Part shown: piece after piece, positions 15,941 through 24,775 of the stretch
Layout of the letters: each line of letters opens with the position of its first letter
Position numbering within the stretch: position 1 is the first letter of the stretch
From: QUBU01 sp014337915
GTDB lineage: Bacteria; Pseudomonadota; Gammaproteobacteria; Steroidobacterales; GCA-2729495
Assembly (NCBI GenBank): GCA_030263395.1
Contig: SZOW01000006.1
Coordinates: 62,001-126,000, forward strand
Direction: 5' to 3'
Length of the DNA: 64,000 nt
Notes under the pieces: model-generated
Database searches by the model: none
Told to the model about the DNA's origin: nothing
The model's input: the letters and a program-made list of their open reading frames with translations, nothing else
Translations under genes and position numbers: made by a program

Positions 15941-17515
15941 ATGGCTGCCGATGATGTCTATACCCTGCGCCATGCCATCGACCTGCTGTGCCGGTGGAAT
16001 GCCGCCACCGAGCTGATCTGCGATGCCCAGGACCGCTACAACGGGGAGCGGCTGAATCGCGAAGCACGCTGCATTGCACAGGCGTTGCAGCAGGCCGGCA
16101 TCGGGTGCGGCGATGCGGTCGCATTCATGGGTATTTCTACCTGTCGTTTCTATGCCGCATTCTTCGGTGCCCAGAAGCTGGGCTGCATCACCTGCAACAT
16201 CAATGCCCGCGAGACCGCTGCGTTTGTTCGCAGCACGCTGGACGGGATCGGGGCCAGGGCCGTCATCTGCGCCGATGCCTGCTGCGCGACGGTGGCGGCG
16301 GCGATCGCGGAAATGCCGCGGAAGCCACTGGTGATTTCGCTCGGCGACCAGCGGCCGCCAGGCGCGGATCTTGCCTATGCCGAGGCGCTCGCAACCTATC
16401 CGGCCGACGAGCCGCAGGCGCAGCCCGCAGCCGACGATCCGGCGATCATCATCCTGTCCTCGGGCTCCACCGGCACGCCGAAGGGCATCGTCCACAGCAA
16501 CGGGAACTTCGTGCGCTGGATGCGGGCGGCGCCGGCGCTGTTCGGCCATGTCTCGCGCAGTACGCGGCTGCTGGTACTGGTCGGTACTTCGTTTGCGGCC
16601 TGGCCGTTCTCCTCGATCCCGATCCTGTATGCCGGCGGCAGCCTGGTACTGATGGAGGGCTTCACGCCGGAGTCCTTCTGCGCGCTGATCGAGAAGGAAA
16701 AGGCGACGATGGCCGGACCGGTGCCGACGATGATCCGCATGCTGGAACCGGCGATCACCGACCGCTACGACCTCAGTTCGCTGCGCATGATCCTCTGCGC
16801 CGGCGAACCGCCTTCACCGACGGATATCGCGCGCGTACGCTCCTGGGCCAACACCGACATCCGCTGCCTGTACCTGGCATCCGAATCGGCTCCCGGCGCG
16901 GGTACCTACTGGGAACTGCGCGACCAGGACCTGCTCGGCAAGGGAGTCTGTGCCGGCAGGCCGGTTCCCGGCGCTGACCTGCGCGTCGTCGATCCCGAGG
17001 GAGACATCGATGCCGTGCTGCCGGCTGGGCAGAGCGGCGAGATCCTGCTGCGCGGCCCGACGCTGGCAATGGGTTACCTGAACAACCCGGAGCTGACCGC
17101 GCGGCGCTTCGTGGATGGCTGGTGGCGCTCGGGCGATCTCGGCCACCTCGATGCCGACGGCTTCCTGCATGTCGAAGGTCGCACCGACAACACGATCAAC
17201 AGCGGTGGCATCAAGGTCCAGGGCGAGGAGGTGGAGATCTGCCTGATCTCGCATCCTGGCGTGTCGCAGGTGGCGGTCATCGGCGTCCGGGATCCGAAGT
17301 GGGGATATCGCATCGAGGCCCATGCTGTGGTAGCCGCCGGGGTCACCGAGGATGACCTGCGCGAGTACTGTCGGACGCGCCTGGCGTCCTTCAAGCAGCC
17401 CAAGACCTATGTATTCCACGAGCAGTTGCCGGTGGGCCTGACCGGCAAGCTCGACCGCCCGGCGCTGCGCCGTCGCTATGCCGCAGGCGATGCGCCAAAG
17501 GGAGGTTCAGCATGA
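15941..17515 (+). CDS. AMP-dependent acid-CoA ligase, divergent adenine motif
   Basis: 524 residues; ATG 15941 lies directly after an in-frame GTG at 15938, either could be used. The ANL core is present: 'ILSSGSTGTPKGIVHSN' (phosphate-binding), 'WRSGDLGHLDADGFLHVEGR' and 'INSGGIKVQGEEVE', and a lysine in 'LPVGLTGKLDRPAL'. The usual YGxTE motif is replaced by 'YLASESAPG', and the hinge reads 'GRTDNTINSGG' rather than xRxKDxIxxGG. These changes suggest an unusual acyl substrate rather than a dead enzyme, since the lysine remains. Its stop overlaps the start of the enoyl-CoA hydratase gene (ATGA). Confidence 0.85.
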   Translation: MAADDVYTLRHAIDLLCRWNAATELICDAQDRYNGERLNREARCIAQALQQAGIGCGDAVAFMGISTCRFYAAFFGAQKLGCITCNINARETAAFVRSTLDGIGARAVICADACCATVAAAIAEMPRKPLVISLGDQRPPGADLAYAEALATYPADEPQAQPAADDPAIIILSSGSTGTPKGIVHSNGNFVRWMRAAPALFGHVSRSTRLLVLVGTSFAAWPFSSIPILYAGGSLVLMEGFTPESFCALIEKEKATMAGPVPTMIRMLEPAITDRYDLSSLRMILCAGEPPSPTDIARVRSWANTDIRCLYLASESAPGAGTYWELRDQDLLGKGVCAGRPVPGADLRVVDPEGDIDAVLPAGQSGEILLRGPTLAMGYLNNPELTARRFVDGWWRSGDLGHLDADGFLHVEGRTDNTINSGGIKVQGEEVEICLISHPGVSQVAVIGVRDPKWGYRIEAHAVVAAGVTEDDLREYCRTRLASFKQPKTYVFHEQLPVGLTGKLDRPALRRRYAAGDAPKGGSA

Positions 17516-18270
17516 GTGCCGTGACCACGCAGCTCGACCAGTATGTGCTGCAGATCCGGATCGACCGGCCGGAAAAGAAGAACGCGCTCACCATGGACAT
17601 GTACGAGGTGATGAGCGCGGCGCTGGAGCAGGCCGAGGCGGACAGCAGCGTGCGCGCCGTAGTGTTCAGCGGTGCCGGTGGCAACTTCTGTTCCGGCAAC
17701 GATGTGGCGGCTTTTCCTGCGGCCGGCTCGCAGCCGCAGGGCCCGAATCCGGTCATGCGCTTTGTCGAGGCGCTGGTCAACGCCAGCGTGCCGATCGTTG
17801 CCGCGGTGGAGGGCGTGGCCGCGGGCATCGGCGCCACCATGCTGCTGCACCTCGATGGCGTGGTGGCCAGCGCCGGGTCACGCATCGTGTTTCCGTTCCT
17901 CAACCTGGCGCTGGTGCCGGAGGCGGGATCCTCGCTGCTGCTGGTGCGCCTGCTCGGCTATACGCGGGCTGCGGAGCTGATGCTGCGCGCCGCCACCATC
18001 GACGGTACCGAGGCGCACCGTCTCGGCATCGTTTCGCGGCTCGCGGAACCGGGTGCCGTCGGGCAGGTGGCGCTGGACCTGGCCGCGGAGTTCGCCAGCA
18101 AGCCGCCGCAGGCGATGCGCCGGGCCAAGCGCCTGATGAAGGGCGATACCGCAGAACTGATGCAGCGGATCCGCGAGGAAGAGCGCGGTGTCTTCCTCGG
18201 GCTGGGGTCGGCGGAGGGTGCCGAGGCCCTGCGGGCATTCCGCGAGAAGCGCCGGCCGAATTTTTCCTGA
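17512..18270 (+). CDS. Enoyl-CoA hydratase/isomerase family protein
   Basis: 252 residues, start ATG overlapping the ligase stop by four bases. Crotonase fold: 'IRIDRPEKKNALTMDMY', first oxyanion segment 'FSGAGGNFCSGNDVAAF', second oxyanion segment 'AAVEGVAAGIGATMLLHLD', and the acidic residue in 'LALVPEAGSSLLLVRLLG'. The 'PEAGSS' version with only one evident catalytic glutamate is common in enoyl-CoA isomerases and degradative hydratases. It is sandwiched between two CoA ligases, consistent with beta-oxidation-like steps on the activated acid. Acts in the cytoplasm. Confidence 0.9.
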   Translation: MSAVTTQLDQYVLQIRIDRPEKKNALTMDMYEVMSAALEQAEADSSVRAVVFSGAGGNFCSGNDVAAFPAAGSQPQGPNPVMRFVEALVNASVPIVAAVEGVAAGIGATMLLHLDGVVASAGSRIVFPFLNLALVPEAGSSLLLVRLLGYTRAAELMLRAATIDGTEAHRLGIVSRLAEPGAVGQVALDLAAEFASKPPQAMRRAKRLMKGDTAELMQRIREEERGVFLGLGSAEGAEALRAFREKRRPNFS

Positions 18271-18293
18271 GAAGGCAGGCCGAGGTTATTGCG

Positions 18294-19928
18294 ATGACTA
18301 CTCCAGGCAAAGCCGCGGCAGGTCCGGTGGAGATGCCGCCGCGCTTCGAGTTCTCCGGCCCGCTGCTGCCGGATCTGGTGCGGCTGCATGCCCGCTGGTA
18401 TCCGGACAAGCCCGCGGTCGCCGACGAGCAGGCTACGCTGACCTGGGCGGAACTCGACCGCCGCTCGAATGCCGTCGCCAACGGCTTGCGCGCCCTGGGG
18501 GTGCGCAATGGCGACTCGGTGGCGATCCTGCTCGAGAACTGCGTCGAGTACGTGGAGATGCTCTACGGCGCCTGGAAGGCCGGTGCGGTGGTCGTGCCGC
18601 TCAACCTGGCGGTGAACGAGAGCGGCCTGCTGATGATGCTGCAGGACGCCACGGCGCGGGTGCTGTTCTGCAGTCCCGTGCAGCAGCAGCGCCTGGCGAG
18701 CCGCATGACTGAAGCCGCCTCGTTGTTGCCCGATGGCGTCATCGTGCATGACGGCGCCGCGGGCGCCTATGTCCGCTGGCGCGACCGGCAGGACAAGGGC
18801 CCGCCGGCAGTGACCATTGGCGACGACGAACCCTGCAACATCATCTACAGCTCGGGAACCACCGCGCTGCCCAAGGGCATCAAGCACGTGCATCGCCGCC
18901 GGATCCAGTCGATCTACGAGCTGGCGATGGCCCATCGCTACCACTACGGGGCCGTGGCGATCTGCCCGATCGGCCTGTACTCCAACACCGCCTGGGGCAC
19001 GCTCATGTGTGCGCTGATCGTCGGTGCCACCTGCCTGATCCGCCGCAAGTTCGACCCCGAGGCCTGGATCGAGGATGTCGAGCGTTACCAGGTCACCCAC
19101 GCGATGATGGTGCCGATCATGTTCCAGCGCATCCTCGATGCGCCGAACTTCCGGCCGGCTGCCGTGCGCTCGGTGCAGGCCGTGCTCTCCGGCGGCTCGC
19201 CGCTGTTCGAGGGGCTCAAGCGCCGCGTGATGGAGAACTTTTCCTGCGCGGTGATTGAACTCTATGGGCTGACCGAAGGCTTCATGACCACGCTGCAGCC
19301 GGAGGAAGCCGAGGGCCGGCTGGCCTCGGTCGGCAAGCCGGTGCGCGGCAACGACTACATCCTGCTCGACGACAACGACCAGCAGGTGGCCTGGGGCGGG
19401 ACCGGGGAAATCTGCGTGCGCAGCGTGCACTGGATGATCGAGTACCACAACCGGCCCGACGCCACGCGGGAATCCATGTTTATCGACAGCAGCGGCCTGC
19501 AGTGGCTGCGCACCGGCGACATCGGCCGCACCGACGAGGATGGCTACCTCTACATCATCGACCGCAAGAAGGACATGATCCTCTCGGGTGGCCAGAACAT
19601 CTACCCGGCCGACATCGAGGCGCTGATGGTCGAGCACCCGCTGGTCGCGGAGGTTGGGGTCATCGGCGTGCCCGACGCGACCTGGGGCGAGACGCCGGTC
19701 GCCATCGTGGTGCCGCGCGCGGGCAGCGCCGCTGCGGACCTGGCGGCGACGCTCCTCGAGTGGACCAACCAGCGTGTCGGCAAGCGCCAGCGGTTGCGCG
19801 AAGTACGCATCGTCGACACCCTGCCGCGTAATCCCAATGGCAAGATACTCAAGCGCGAGCTGCGCCGTACCTATGTCGCCGCCGGCGATGTGGTGGCACG
19901 GGCCACCGGACCCAGGGAAAACCAGTAG
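18294..19928 (+). CDS. AMP-dependent acyl-CoA synthetase/ligase
   Basis: 544 residues from ATG 18294; a much longer reading from 17478 runs in another frame through the hydratase gene and is not real upstream of this ATG. Complete ANL motifs: 'IYSSGTTALPKGIKHVH', 'ELYGLTEGF', 'LRTGDIGRTDEDGYLYI', 'DRKKDMILSGGQNIYPADIE' and the catalytic lysine in 'LPRNPNGKILKRELR'. It is 23 bases after the hydratase gene and ends the plus-strand series; its last 58 bases overlap the convergent MFS gene. Likely a long-chain or aromatic acid activator; the exact substrate is unknown. Confidence 0.9.
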   Translation: MTTPGKAAAGPVEMPPRFEFSGPLLPDLVRLHARWYPDKPAVADEQATLTWAELDRRSNAVANGLRALGVRNGDSVAILLENCVEYVEMLYGAWKAGAVVVPLNLAVNESGLLMMLQDATARVLFCSPVQQQRLASRMTEAASLLPDGVIVHDGAAGAYVRWRDRQDKGPPAVTIGDDEPCNIIYSSGTTALPKGIKHVHRRRIQSIYELAMAHRYHYGAVAICPIGLYSNTAWGTLMCALIVGATCLIRRKFDPEAWIEDVERYQVTHAMMVPIMFQRILDAPNFRPAAVRSVQAVLSGGSPLFEGLKRRVMENFSCAVIELYGLTEGFMTTLQPEEAEGRLASVGKPVRGNDYILLDDNDQQVAWGGTGEICVRSVHWMIEYHNRPDATRESMFIDSSGLQWLRTGDIGRTDEDGYLYIIDRKKDMILSGGQNIYPADIEALMVEHPLVAEVGVIGVPDATWGETPVAIVVPRAGSAAADLAATLLEWTNQRVGKRQRLREVRIVDTLPRNPNGKILKRELRRTYVAAGDVVARATGPRENQ

Positions 19929-21202
19929 CACCCGGCGGCAATGACCAGCGCCAGCGGGGAGATCACCGAGAGCGAATAGCGGATTCCATCCGCCTGGGTA
20001 AACACGTGGTCAGACAGCAGCGCTACGGCGGTGGATCCCAGGCCGATGCCGACAAGGTTGATGGCGAACAGGTAGAAAGCCGACATCTGGCCACGCAACT
20101 CGCCCGGTGTGAGTTCCTGCAACGCTGCGCCCGCTCCCGAAATCGGCAGGATCGAAAATCCGAAGACGCAGCCGAACAGGGCCACCGCAAGCAGCGGGTT
20201 CGGCTGGAATCCCAGCAGCGCGCCGGCCGGGATGCCGCACAGTGTCGCGTAAAGGCACAGGCGCATGCGGCCGGCGGTGCTTCCCCGCGCGTAGGCCCGG
20301 TCCGCGAGCCAGCCGCCACCGGTGAGTCCCAGCAGGCCGCCTGCGAGCAGGGCAATGCCCACGGCAAGCCCGGCTTCGGCGATGGACCAGTGGTAGCTGC
20401 GCACGAGCATCGCCGGCATCCAGGACACCGCGGCGAACGCCGAGAGGTTCGAGAATGCGACGCCGAGATGATGGCCCGCGAGGGCGCGCCAGCGGCTGGC
20501 GGCAAAACGCAGTACTTCCCGGACCGGAATCGCCGGCGGCAGGCCGGCCGCTTGGCTGTGCTGCCTTGCGGGTTCGGGCACTGCGAGGATGGCGAGCGCC
20601 ACCAGCAGGCCAGGCAGGCCGACGTAGAAGAACGTCAGCTGCCAGGGGTGCACCGGGCCCAGCAGTGGCAGGATGACCGCCTGTTGCCCGCTTGCGAACT
20701 GCACGATGGCCCCGCCCAGCACCATGGCGATCCCGGCTCCCAGCGCCGAGCCGAGGTTGTAGATGCCGAGCGCGAAGCCGAGCCGCCGGCCATCGAAGAT
20801 ATCGGCGAACAGCGAGTAGGCTGCGGGGGACAGTGTAGCCTCGCCAATGCCCACCCCGATCCGGGCGGTAAACAGCTGCAGGTAGGTCTGCGCCAGGCCG
20901 GAAATCGCCGTCATGGCGCTCCAGAGCGCGACGCCGATGGCCGCGATCCGCACCCGGCTATGGCGGTCGATGGCGCGGCCGATCGGCAGGCCGACCAGGG
21001 TGTAGAACAGCGCAAACGCCAGGCCCTGCAGCAGGCTGATCTGGGTATCGGTCAGGCCGAGGTCGCGCCGCAGCGGCTCGACCATCAGGCTGAGGATCAT
21101 GCGGTCGATGAACGAGAACACGTAGGCGACGAGGAACACGCCTACGACGAGGATCTGCCGGGTGGTCAGTGTTGTCCGGTCGCCAGCCTGGCCAGCGGTC
21201 AT
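19871..21202 (-). CDS. MFS transporter
   Basis: 443 residues with about twelve hydrophobic segments. I prefer ATG 21202 because GGAG lies eight bases before it; upstream ATGs at 21217 and 21244 are less well supported. Major-facilitator signatures are visible: 'FSFIDRMILSLMVEPLRRDLGLTDTQ' before helix 2, the loop 'GLPIGRAIDRHSRVRI' (variant of GxxxDRxGRR) and 'ARIGVGIGEATLSPAAYSL' in helix 4. The 'GIGEA...SP' pattern is typical of the Spns/hexuronate-like and sphingomonad catabolic transporters. Positioned convergent with and overlapping the ligase gene, so it may import a related acid, or export an intermediate. Confidence 0.9.
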   Translation of the reverse strand: MTAGQAGDRTTLTTRQILVVGVFLVAYVFSFIDRMILSLMVEPLRRDLGLTDTQISLLQGLAFALFYTLVGLPIGRAIDRHSRVRIAAIGVALWSAMTAISGLAQTYLQLFTARIGVGIGEATLSPAAYSLFADIFDGRRLGFALGIYNLGSALGAGIAMVLGGAIVQFASGQQAVILPLLGPVHPWQLTFFYVGLPGLLVALAILAVPEPARQHSQAAGLPPAIPVREVLRFAASRWRALAGHHLGVAFSNLSAFAAVSWMPAMLVRSYHWSIAEAGLAVGIALLAGGLLGLTGGGWLADRAYARGSTAGRMRLCLYATLCGIPAGALLGFQPNPLLAVALFGCVFGFSILPISGAGAALQELTPGELRGQMSAFYLFAINLVGIGLGSTAVALLSDHVFTQADGIRYSLSVISPLALVIAAGCYWFSLGPVARATTSPAAT

Positions 21203-21452
21203 TGCGATCTCCGGCATGCAGTGCCGCTGCAGTTGCCAGGCCATGTCGGCCGCCCGGCTGCCTGCAATCTAAGCCGGCGCCTGCGCCCGCGCAATACACC
21301 AGGCGCATCCGGTGCGATGAGCGGCATGAACCCGGTGCTCTTGACTCGTGGCCTCGCAAGCCCCGGTGCTGCCCGCTACACTCGCCGCAAGACAATTTCC
21401 CGCATGGCCATCCGTTGCGCACGACGGCATGGCCGGATCCACGAGGCAGGCC

Positions 21453-22469
21453 ATGGTCGCAACCGGTGACGTCGCGGTTCCCGCTGAATTCGCGCAGGCG
21501 CTGCGCGAACTGGGCCTGGCAGGTGCCGGGCCCGTTACCGGTGCACCGCTGACGGGCGGCGTCTCCTCCGACATCTGGCGCATCGACACCCCGCAGGGCC
21601 CGGTCTGCGCCAAGCGTGCGCTGGCGAAGCTGCGCGTCACGGCCGATTGGCGCGCTCCGGTGGAGCGCAACCTCTACGAGGCGCGCTGGATGCAGGTGGC
21701 TAATGCCGCGCAGCCCGGCTGTGCCCCGCAGCTACTCGGCCAGCATCCGGGGCTGGGCGTGCTCGTCATGAGCTACATGGCGCCCGCCGACTACGCGCTG
21801 TGGAAGCCGATGCTGCAGGCCGGCCGGGCGGACGCGGCGACGGCCGCCGCGGTCGGCACCGCGCTCGGCCGCATCCATGCCTGGTCGGCCGCGCGTCCCG
21901 AACTCGCGGCGCAGTTCGCCACCGACAGCATCTTCTTCGACATCCGGCTCGAGCCCTACCTGCTCGCCACCGCCAGGCGCCATCCCGACCTCGCGCCGGT
22001 GCTCGAGCAGCGGGTGGCGGTGACGCGCGCGCGTACCGTGGCGCTGGTGCACGGCGATGTCAGCCCGAAGAACATCCTCATCGGGCCGCAGGGGCCGGTG
22101 TTTCTCGACGCGGAATGCGCCTGGTGGGGCGATCCGGCTTTCGACATCGCCTTCTGCCTGAATCACCTGCTGCTCAAGTGCCTGTGGAACCCGTCCGCTG
22201 CACCGGCCCTGCGCAATGCCTTCGAAGCCCTTGCTACTGCCTACCTGCAGCGCGTGGACTGGGAGCCGCGCGTCGCGCTCGAGGAGCGCGCGGCAGCCCT
22301 GCTGCCCGGCCTGCTGCTGGCCCGGGTCGATGGCAAGTCACCGGTCGAATACGTCACCGCGGAGGCCCAGCGCCAGCAGGTGCGGCGCACAGCCCGCGCC
22401 CTGCTGCTGCGCCCGGTCGATCGCCTTTCCCTGGTCAACGCCGCCTGGCATGAGGAACTTGCACGATGA
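21453..22469 (+). CDS. Aminoglycoside-phosphotransferase-fold small-molecule kinase
   Basis: 338 residues, start ATG 21453 preceded by GAGG; ATG 21429 or the far upstream 21348 are possible but lack support. The protein-kinase-like fold shows a glycine-containing N-lobe ('LTGGVSSDIWRI'), the catalytic loop 'ALVHGDVSPKNILI' (Asp as base, Asn for Mg) and the metal-binding 'VFLDAECAWWGDPAFDIAF'. Such enzymes phosphorylate choline, hydroxylysine, homoserine, methylthioribose or antibiotics. The last four bases overlap the start of the enolase-like gene, so they probably work in one pathway, perhaps making the phosphorylated substrate for it. Substrate unknown. Confidence 0.85.
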   Translation: MVATGDVAVPAEFAQALRELGLAGAGPVTGAPLTGGVSSDIWRIDTPQGPVCAKRALAKLRVTADWRAPVERNLYEARWMQVANAAQPGCAPQLLGQHPGLGVLVMSYMAPADYALWKPMLQAGRADAATAAAVGTALGRIHAWSAARPELAAQFATDSIFFDIRLEPYLLATARRHPDLAPVLEQRVAVTRARTVALVHGDVSPKNILIGPQGPVFLDAECAWWGDPAFDIAFCLNHLLLKCLWNPSAAPALRNAFEALATAYLQRVDWEPRVALEERAAALLPGLLLARVDGKSPVEYVTAEAQRQQVRRTARALLLRPVDRLSLVNAAWHEELAR

Positions 22470-23755
22470 AATCCCCCACCATCCGTTCGGTCCACGCGCG
22501 TCGCGTCTGGGATAGCCGTGGCCGCCCGACAGTCGAGGCTGAGGTGACGCTGGATGACGGGGCGGTCGGGAGCGCCATAGTCCCGGCCGGCGCCTCACGG
22601 GGCAGCCGCGAGGCCATCGAATTGCGCGATGCCGGCGCGCGCTTCGGCGGCTTCGACGTGCTGCAGGCGGTCGCCAATGTCAACGGCGAGATTGCCAGCG
22701 CGCTGGCTGGCGGGCGAGCCGACGACCAGGCGGCGATCGATGCGCGGCTCATCGCGCTGGACGGCACGCCGAACAAGTCGCGTCTCGGCGCCAATGCCAC
22801 GCTCTCGGTGTCGATGGCCGTGGCGCATGCGCTGGCAGCGTCACGGCAGCTGCCGCTCTACGAAAGCCTGGGCGGGCCGGCCGCGACGCTGCTGCCCATG
22901 CCGCAGATCCAGATCTTCGGCGGCGGTGCGCATGCCGGCCGGCGCGTGGACATCCAGGACTTTCTCATCGTCTGCCCCGGCGCCGGCAGCTTCCGCGAGG
23001 CGCTGGAATGGACGGCCGAGGTCTATCGCAGCGCCGGCGAACTGATGGCGGCGCGCGGCTCGCGGGCCGGGGTCGCCGACGAGGGCGGCTGGTGGCCGGA
23101 TTTCACTGCCAACGAGCAGGCGCTGGAAGCGCTGGTGGCGGCAATCGAAAAGGCGGGCTTCGTCCCCGGCGAGCAGGTGGCCATCGTGCTGGACGTGGCT
23201 GCTTCCGAGTTCGGCCGCAATGGCCGCTACAGGCTGGGGCTGGAGTCCCGCGAGCTGGACTCCGACGGCATGATCGAGCTTCTGCTGCGCTGGATGGACC
23301 GTTATCCGATCGTCTCCATCGAGGATCCGCTCGCCGAGGACGACCCGGAGGGATTCGCACGCTTCACGCGCGCCGCCGGCCGGCGCATCCAGGTGATTGG
23401 CGACGACTTCCTGGTCTCGCATGCACCACGGGTGCGCGAGGCAGCCACACTCGGTGCGGCGAACGCCGTACTGCTGAAGCCGAACCAGCGCGGCACGCTC
23501 ACCGAAACGCTACAGGCCTGGGAGGCGGCGCAGGCGGTCGGCTATGCCGGGATCGTCTCGGCGCGCTCCGGTGAGAGCGAGGACACCACCATCGTGCACC
23601 TGGCCATCGGCTGGGGGACGGGCCAGCTCAAGGTCGGCTCGTTCGCCCGCAGCGAACGCATGGCCAAGTGGAACGAGGCGCTGCGCATCGAGGAGCGGCT
23701 CGGTGCGCGGGCGCGCTTCGCCGGGGCGCGGGTGTTCGGGCGCAGTCCTGCCTGA
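22466..23755 (+). CDS. Enolase-superfamily protein (divergent phosphopyruvate hydratase paralogue)
   Basis: 429 residues, ATGA overlap with the kinase gene. The enolase N-domain and barrel are complete. Metal ligands are in place: Asp243 in 'VLDVAASEFG', Glu286 in 'SIEDPLAEDD', Asp313 in 'IGDDFLV'. The catalytic pair Glu206 ('ADEGG') and Lys338 ('LLKPNQRG') is present too. The otherwise invariant histidine of 'SHRSGE' is alanine here (Ala366), and the first loop reads PAGAS instead of PSGAS. In yeast enolase that histidine (His373) contributes to catalysis. With its unusual neighbours it may act on a modified substrate rather than in glycolysis. A true eno gene would be expected elsewhere. 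Confidence 0.85.
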   Translation: MKSPTIRSVHARRVWDSRGRPTVEAEVTLDDGAVGSAIVPAGASRGSREAIELRDAGARFGGFDVLQAVANVNGEIASALAGGRADDQAAIDARLIALDGTPNKSRLGANATLSVSMAVAHALAASRQLPLYESLGGPAATLLPMPQIQIFGGGAHAGRRVDIQDFLIVCPGAGSFREALEWTAEVYRSAGELMAARGSRAGVADEGGWWPDFTANEQALEALVAAIEKAGFVPGEQVAIVLDVAASEFGRNGRYRLGLESRELDSDGMIELLLRWMDRYPIVSIEDPLAEDDPEGFARFTRAAGRRIQVIGDDFLVSHAPRVREAATLGAANAVLLKPNQRGTLTETLQAWEAAQAVGYAGIVSARSGESEDTTIVHLAIGWGTGQLKVGSFARSERMAKWNEALRIEERLGARARFAGARVFGRSPA

Positions 23756-23866
23756 GCCGCGCCCGCTCCACGCTGCCGGCCGCCCGGTCCGGTTACCGGC
23801 GGCTGTTTAGATATGCCGCGGCGACGGTACATGCCAGGGCGTGCCCGCCTTAGAATCGCTTCCCGC

Positions 23867-24775
23867 ATGGCCACCTTGAATCTCACCCAGCTGCAGCGGC
23901 TCGAAGCCGAGGCGATCCACATCATGCGCGAGGTGGTGGCCGAGGCCGAGCGGCCGGTGATGCTGTACTCGGTGGGCAAGGATTCGGCGGTGATGCTGCA
24001 CCTGGCGCGCAAGGCATTTTTCCCGGCACCGCCGCCGTTCCCCCTGCTGCATGTCGATACCACCTGGAAGTTCCGCGCCATGTACGAGCTGCGCGACCGG
24101 ATGGCGCGTGACAGCGGCATGCAGCTGATCGTCCACCGCAACCCGGAAGCCCTGGCCCGCAACATCAACCCCTTTGACCACGGTTCGGCGTTGCACACGG
24201 CGCTGTGGAAGACCGAGGGCCTGAAGCAGGCGCTGGCTGCGCACCGCTTCGATGCTGCCTTCGGCGGCGCCCGCCGTGACGAGGAGAAGAGCCGCGCCAA
24301 GGAGCGCGTCTTTTCCTTCCGCTCGGCGACCCAGCGCTGGGATCCGAAGCAGCAGCGGCCGGAGCTGTGGAACCTGTACAACGCCAGGAAGGCCCCCGGC
24401 GAGAGCCTGCGCGTGTTCCCGCTGTCGAACTGGACCGAACTTGATGTCTGGCAGTACATCGCGGCGGAGCGGCTGCCGATCGTGCCGCTGTACTTTGCCG
24501 AACTGCGTCCCACGGTGGAGCGCGACGGGCTGCTGCTGGTGGTCGATGACGGGCGCTTCCCGCTCGCGGCCGGCGAGCGTCCGGTGATGCGGCGCGTGCG
24601 TTTCCGCACGCTCGGCTGCTATCCGCTCACCGGCGCGATCGAGAGCGAGGCGGCGACGTTGCCCGCGATCATCGCCGAGATGCAGGCCAGCACGGTGTCG
24701 GAGCGCCAGGGACGGGCCATCGACCAGGACCAGGCGGCCAGCATGGAGAAGAAGAAGCAGGAGGGCTACTTCTGA
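23867..24775 (+). CDS. cysD: Sulfate adenylyltransferase subunit CysD
   Basis: 302 residues from ATG 23867, the same length as E. coli CysD; an in-frame extension from 23813 is rejected. The N-type ATP-pyrophosphatase motif 'LYSVGKDSAVMLHLARKAF', 'HVDTTWKFREM'-like 'LLHVDTTWKF', 'AFGGARRDEEKSRAKER' and 'NWTELDVWQYI' are diagnostic. With the GTPase CysN it makes adenosine 5'-phosphosulfate (APS) from ATP and sulfate in the cytoplasm. TAGAAT at 23851-23856 is a possible -10, without a clear -35. Its stop shares one base with the cysNC start. No sulfate-uptake or APS/PAPS-reduction genes are in this window. Confidence 0.97.
   Translation: MATLNLTQLQRLEAEAIHIMREVVAEAERPVMLYSVGKDSAVMLHLARKAFFPAPPPFPLLHVDTTWKFRAMYELRDRMARDSGMQLIVHRNPEALARNINPFDHGSALHTALWKTEGLKQALAAHRFDAAFGGARRDEEKSRAKERVFSFRSATQRWDPKQQRPELWNLYNARKAPGESLRVFPLSNWTELDVWQYIAAERLPIVPLYFAELRPTVERDGLLLVVDDGRFPLAAGERPVMRRVRFRTLGCYPLTGAIESEAATLPAIIAEMQASTVSERQGRAIDQDQAASMEKKKQEGYF

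Noticed and set aside
17478..18293. Extension of the third CoA ligase frame upstream through the hydratase gene
   Set aside because: The residues before ATG 18294 are a frame-shifted shadow of the enoyl-CoA hydratase, rich in Arg/Gly/Ala. The hydratase frame has crotonase motifs.
17958..19931. 657-codon minus-strand frame opposite the ligase
   Set aside because: Same composition artefact; no motif and no ribosome site.
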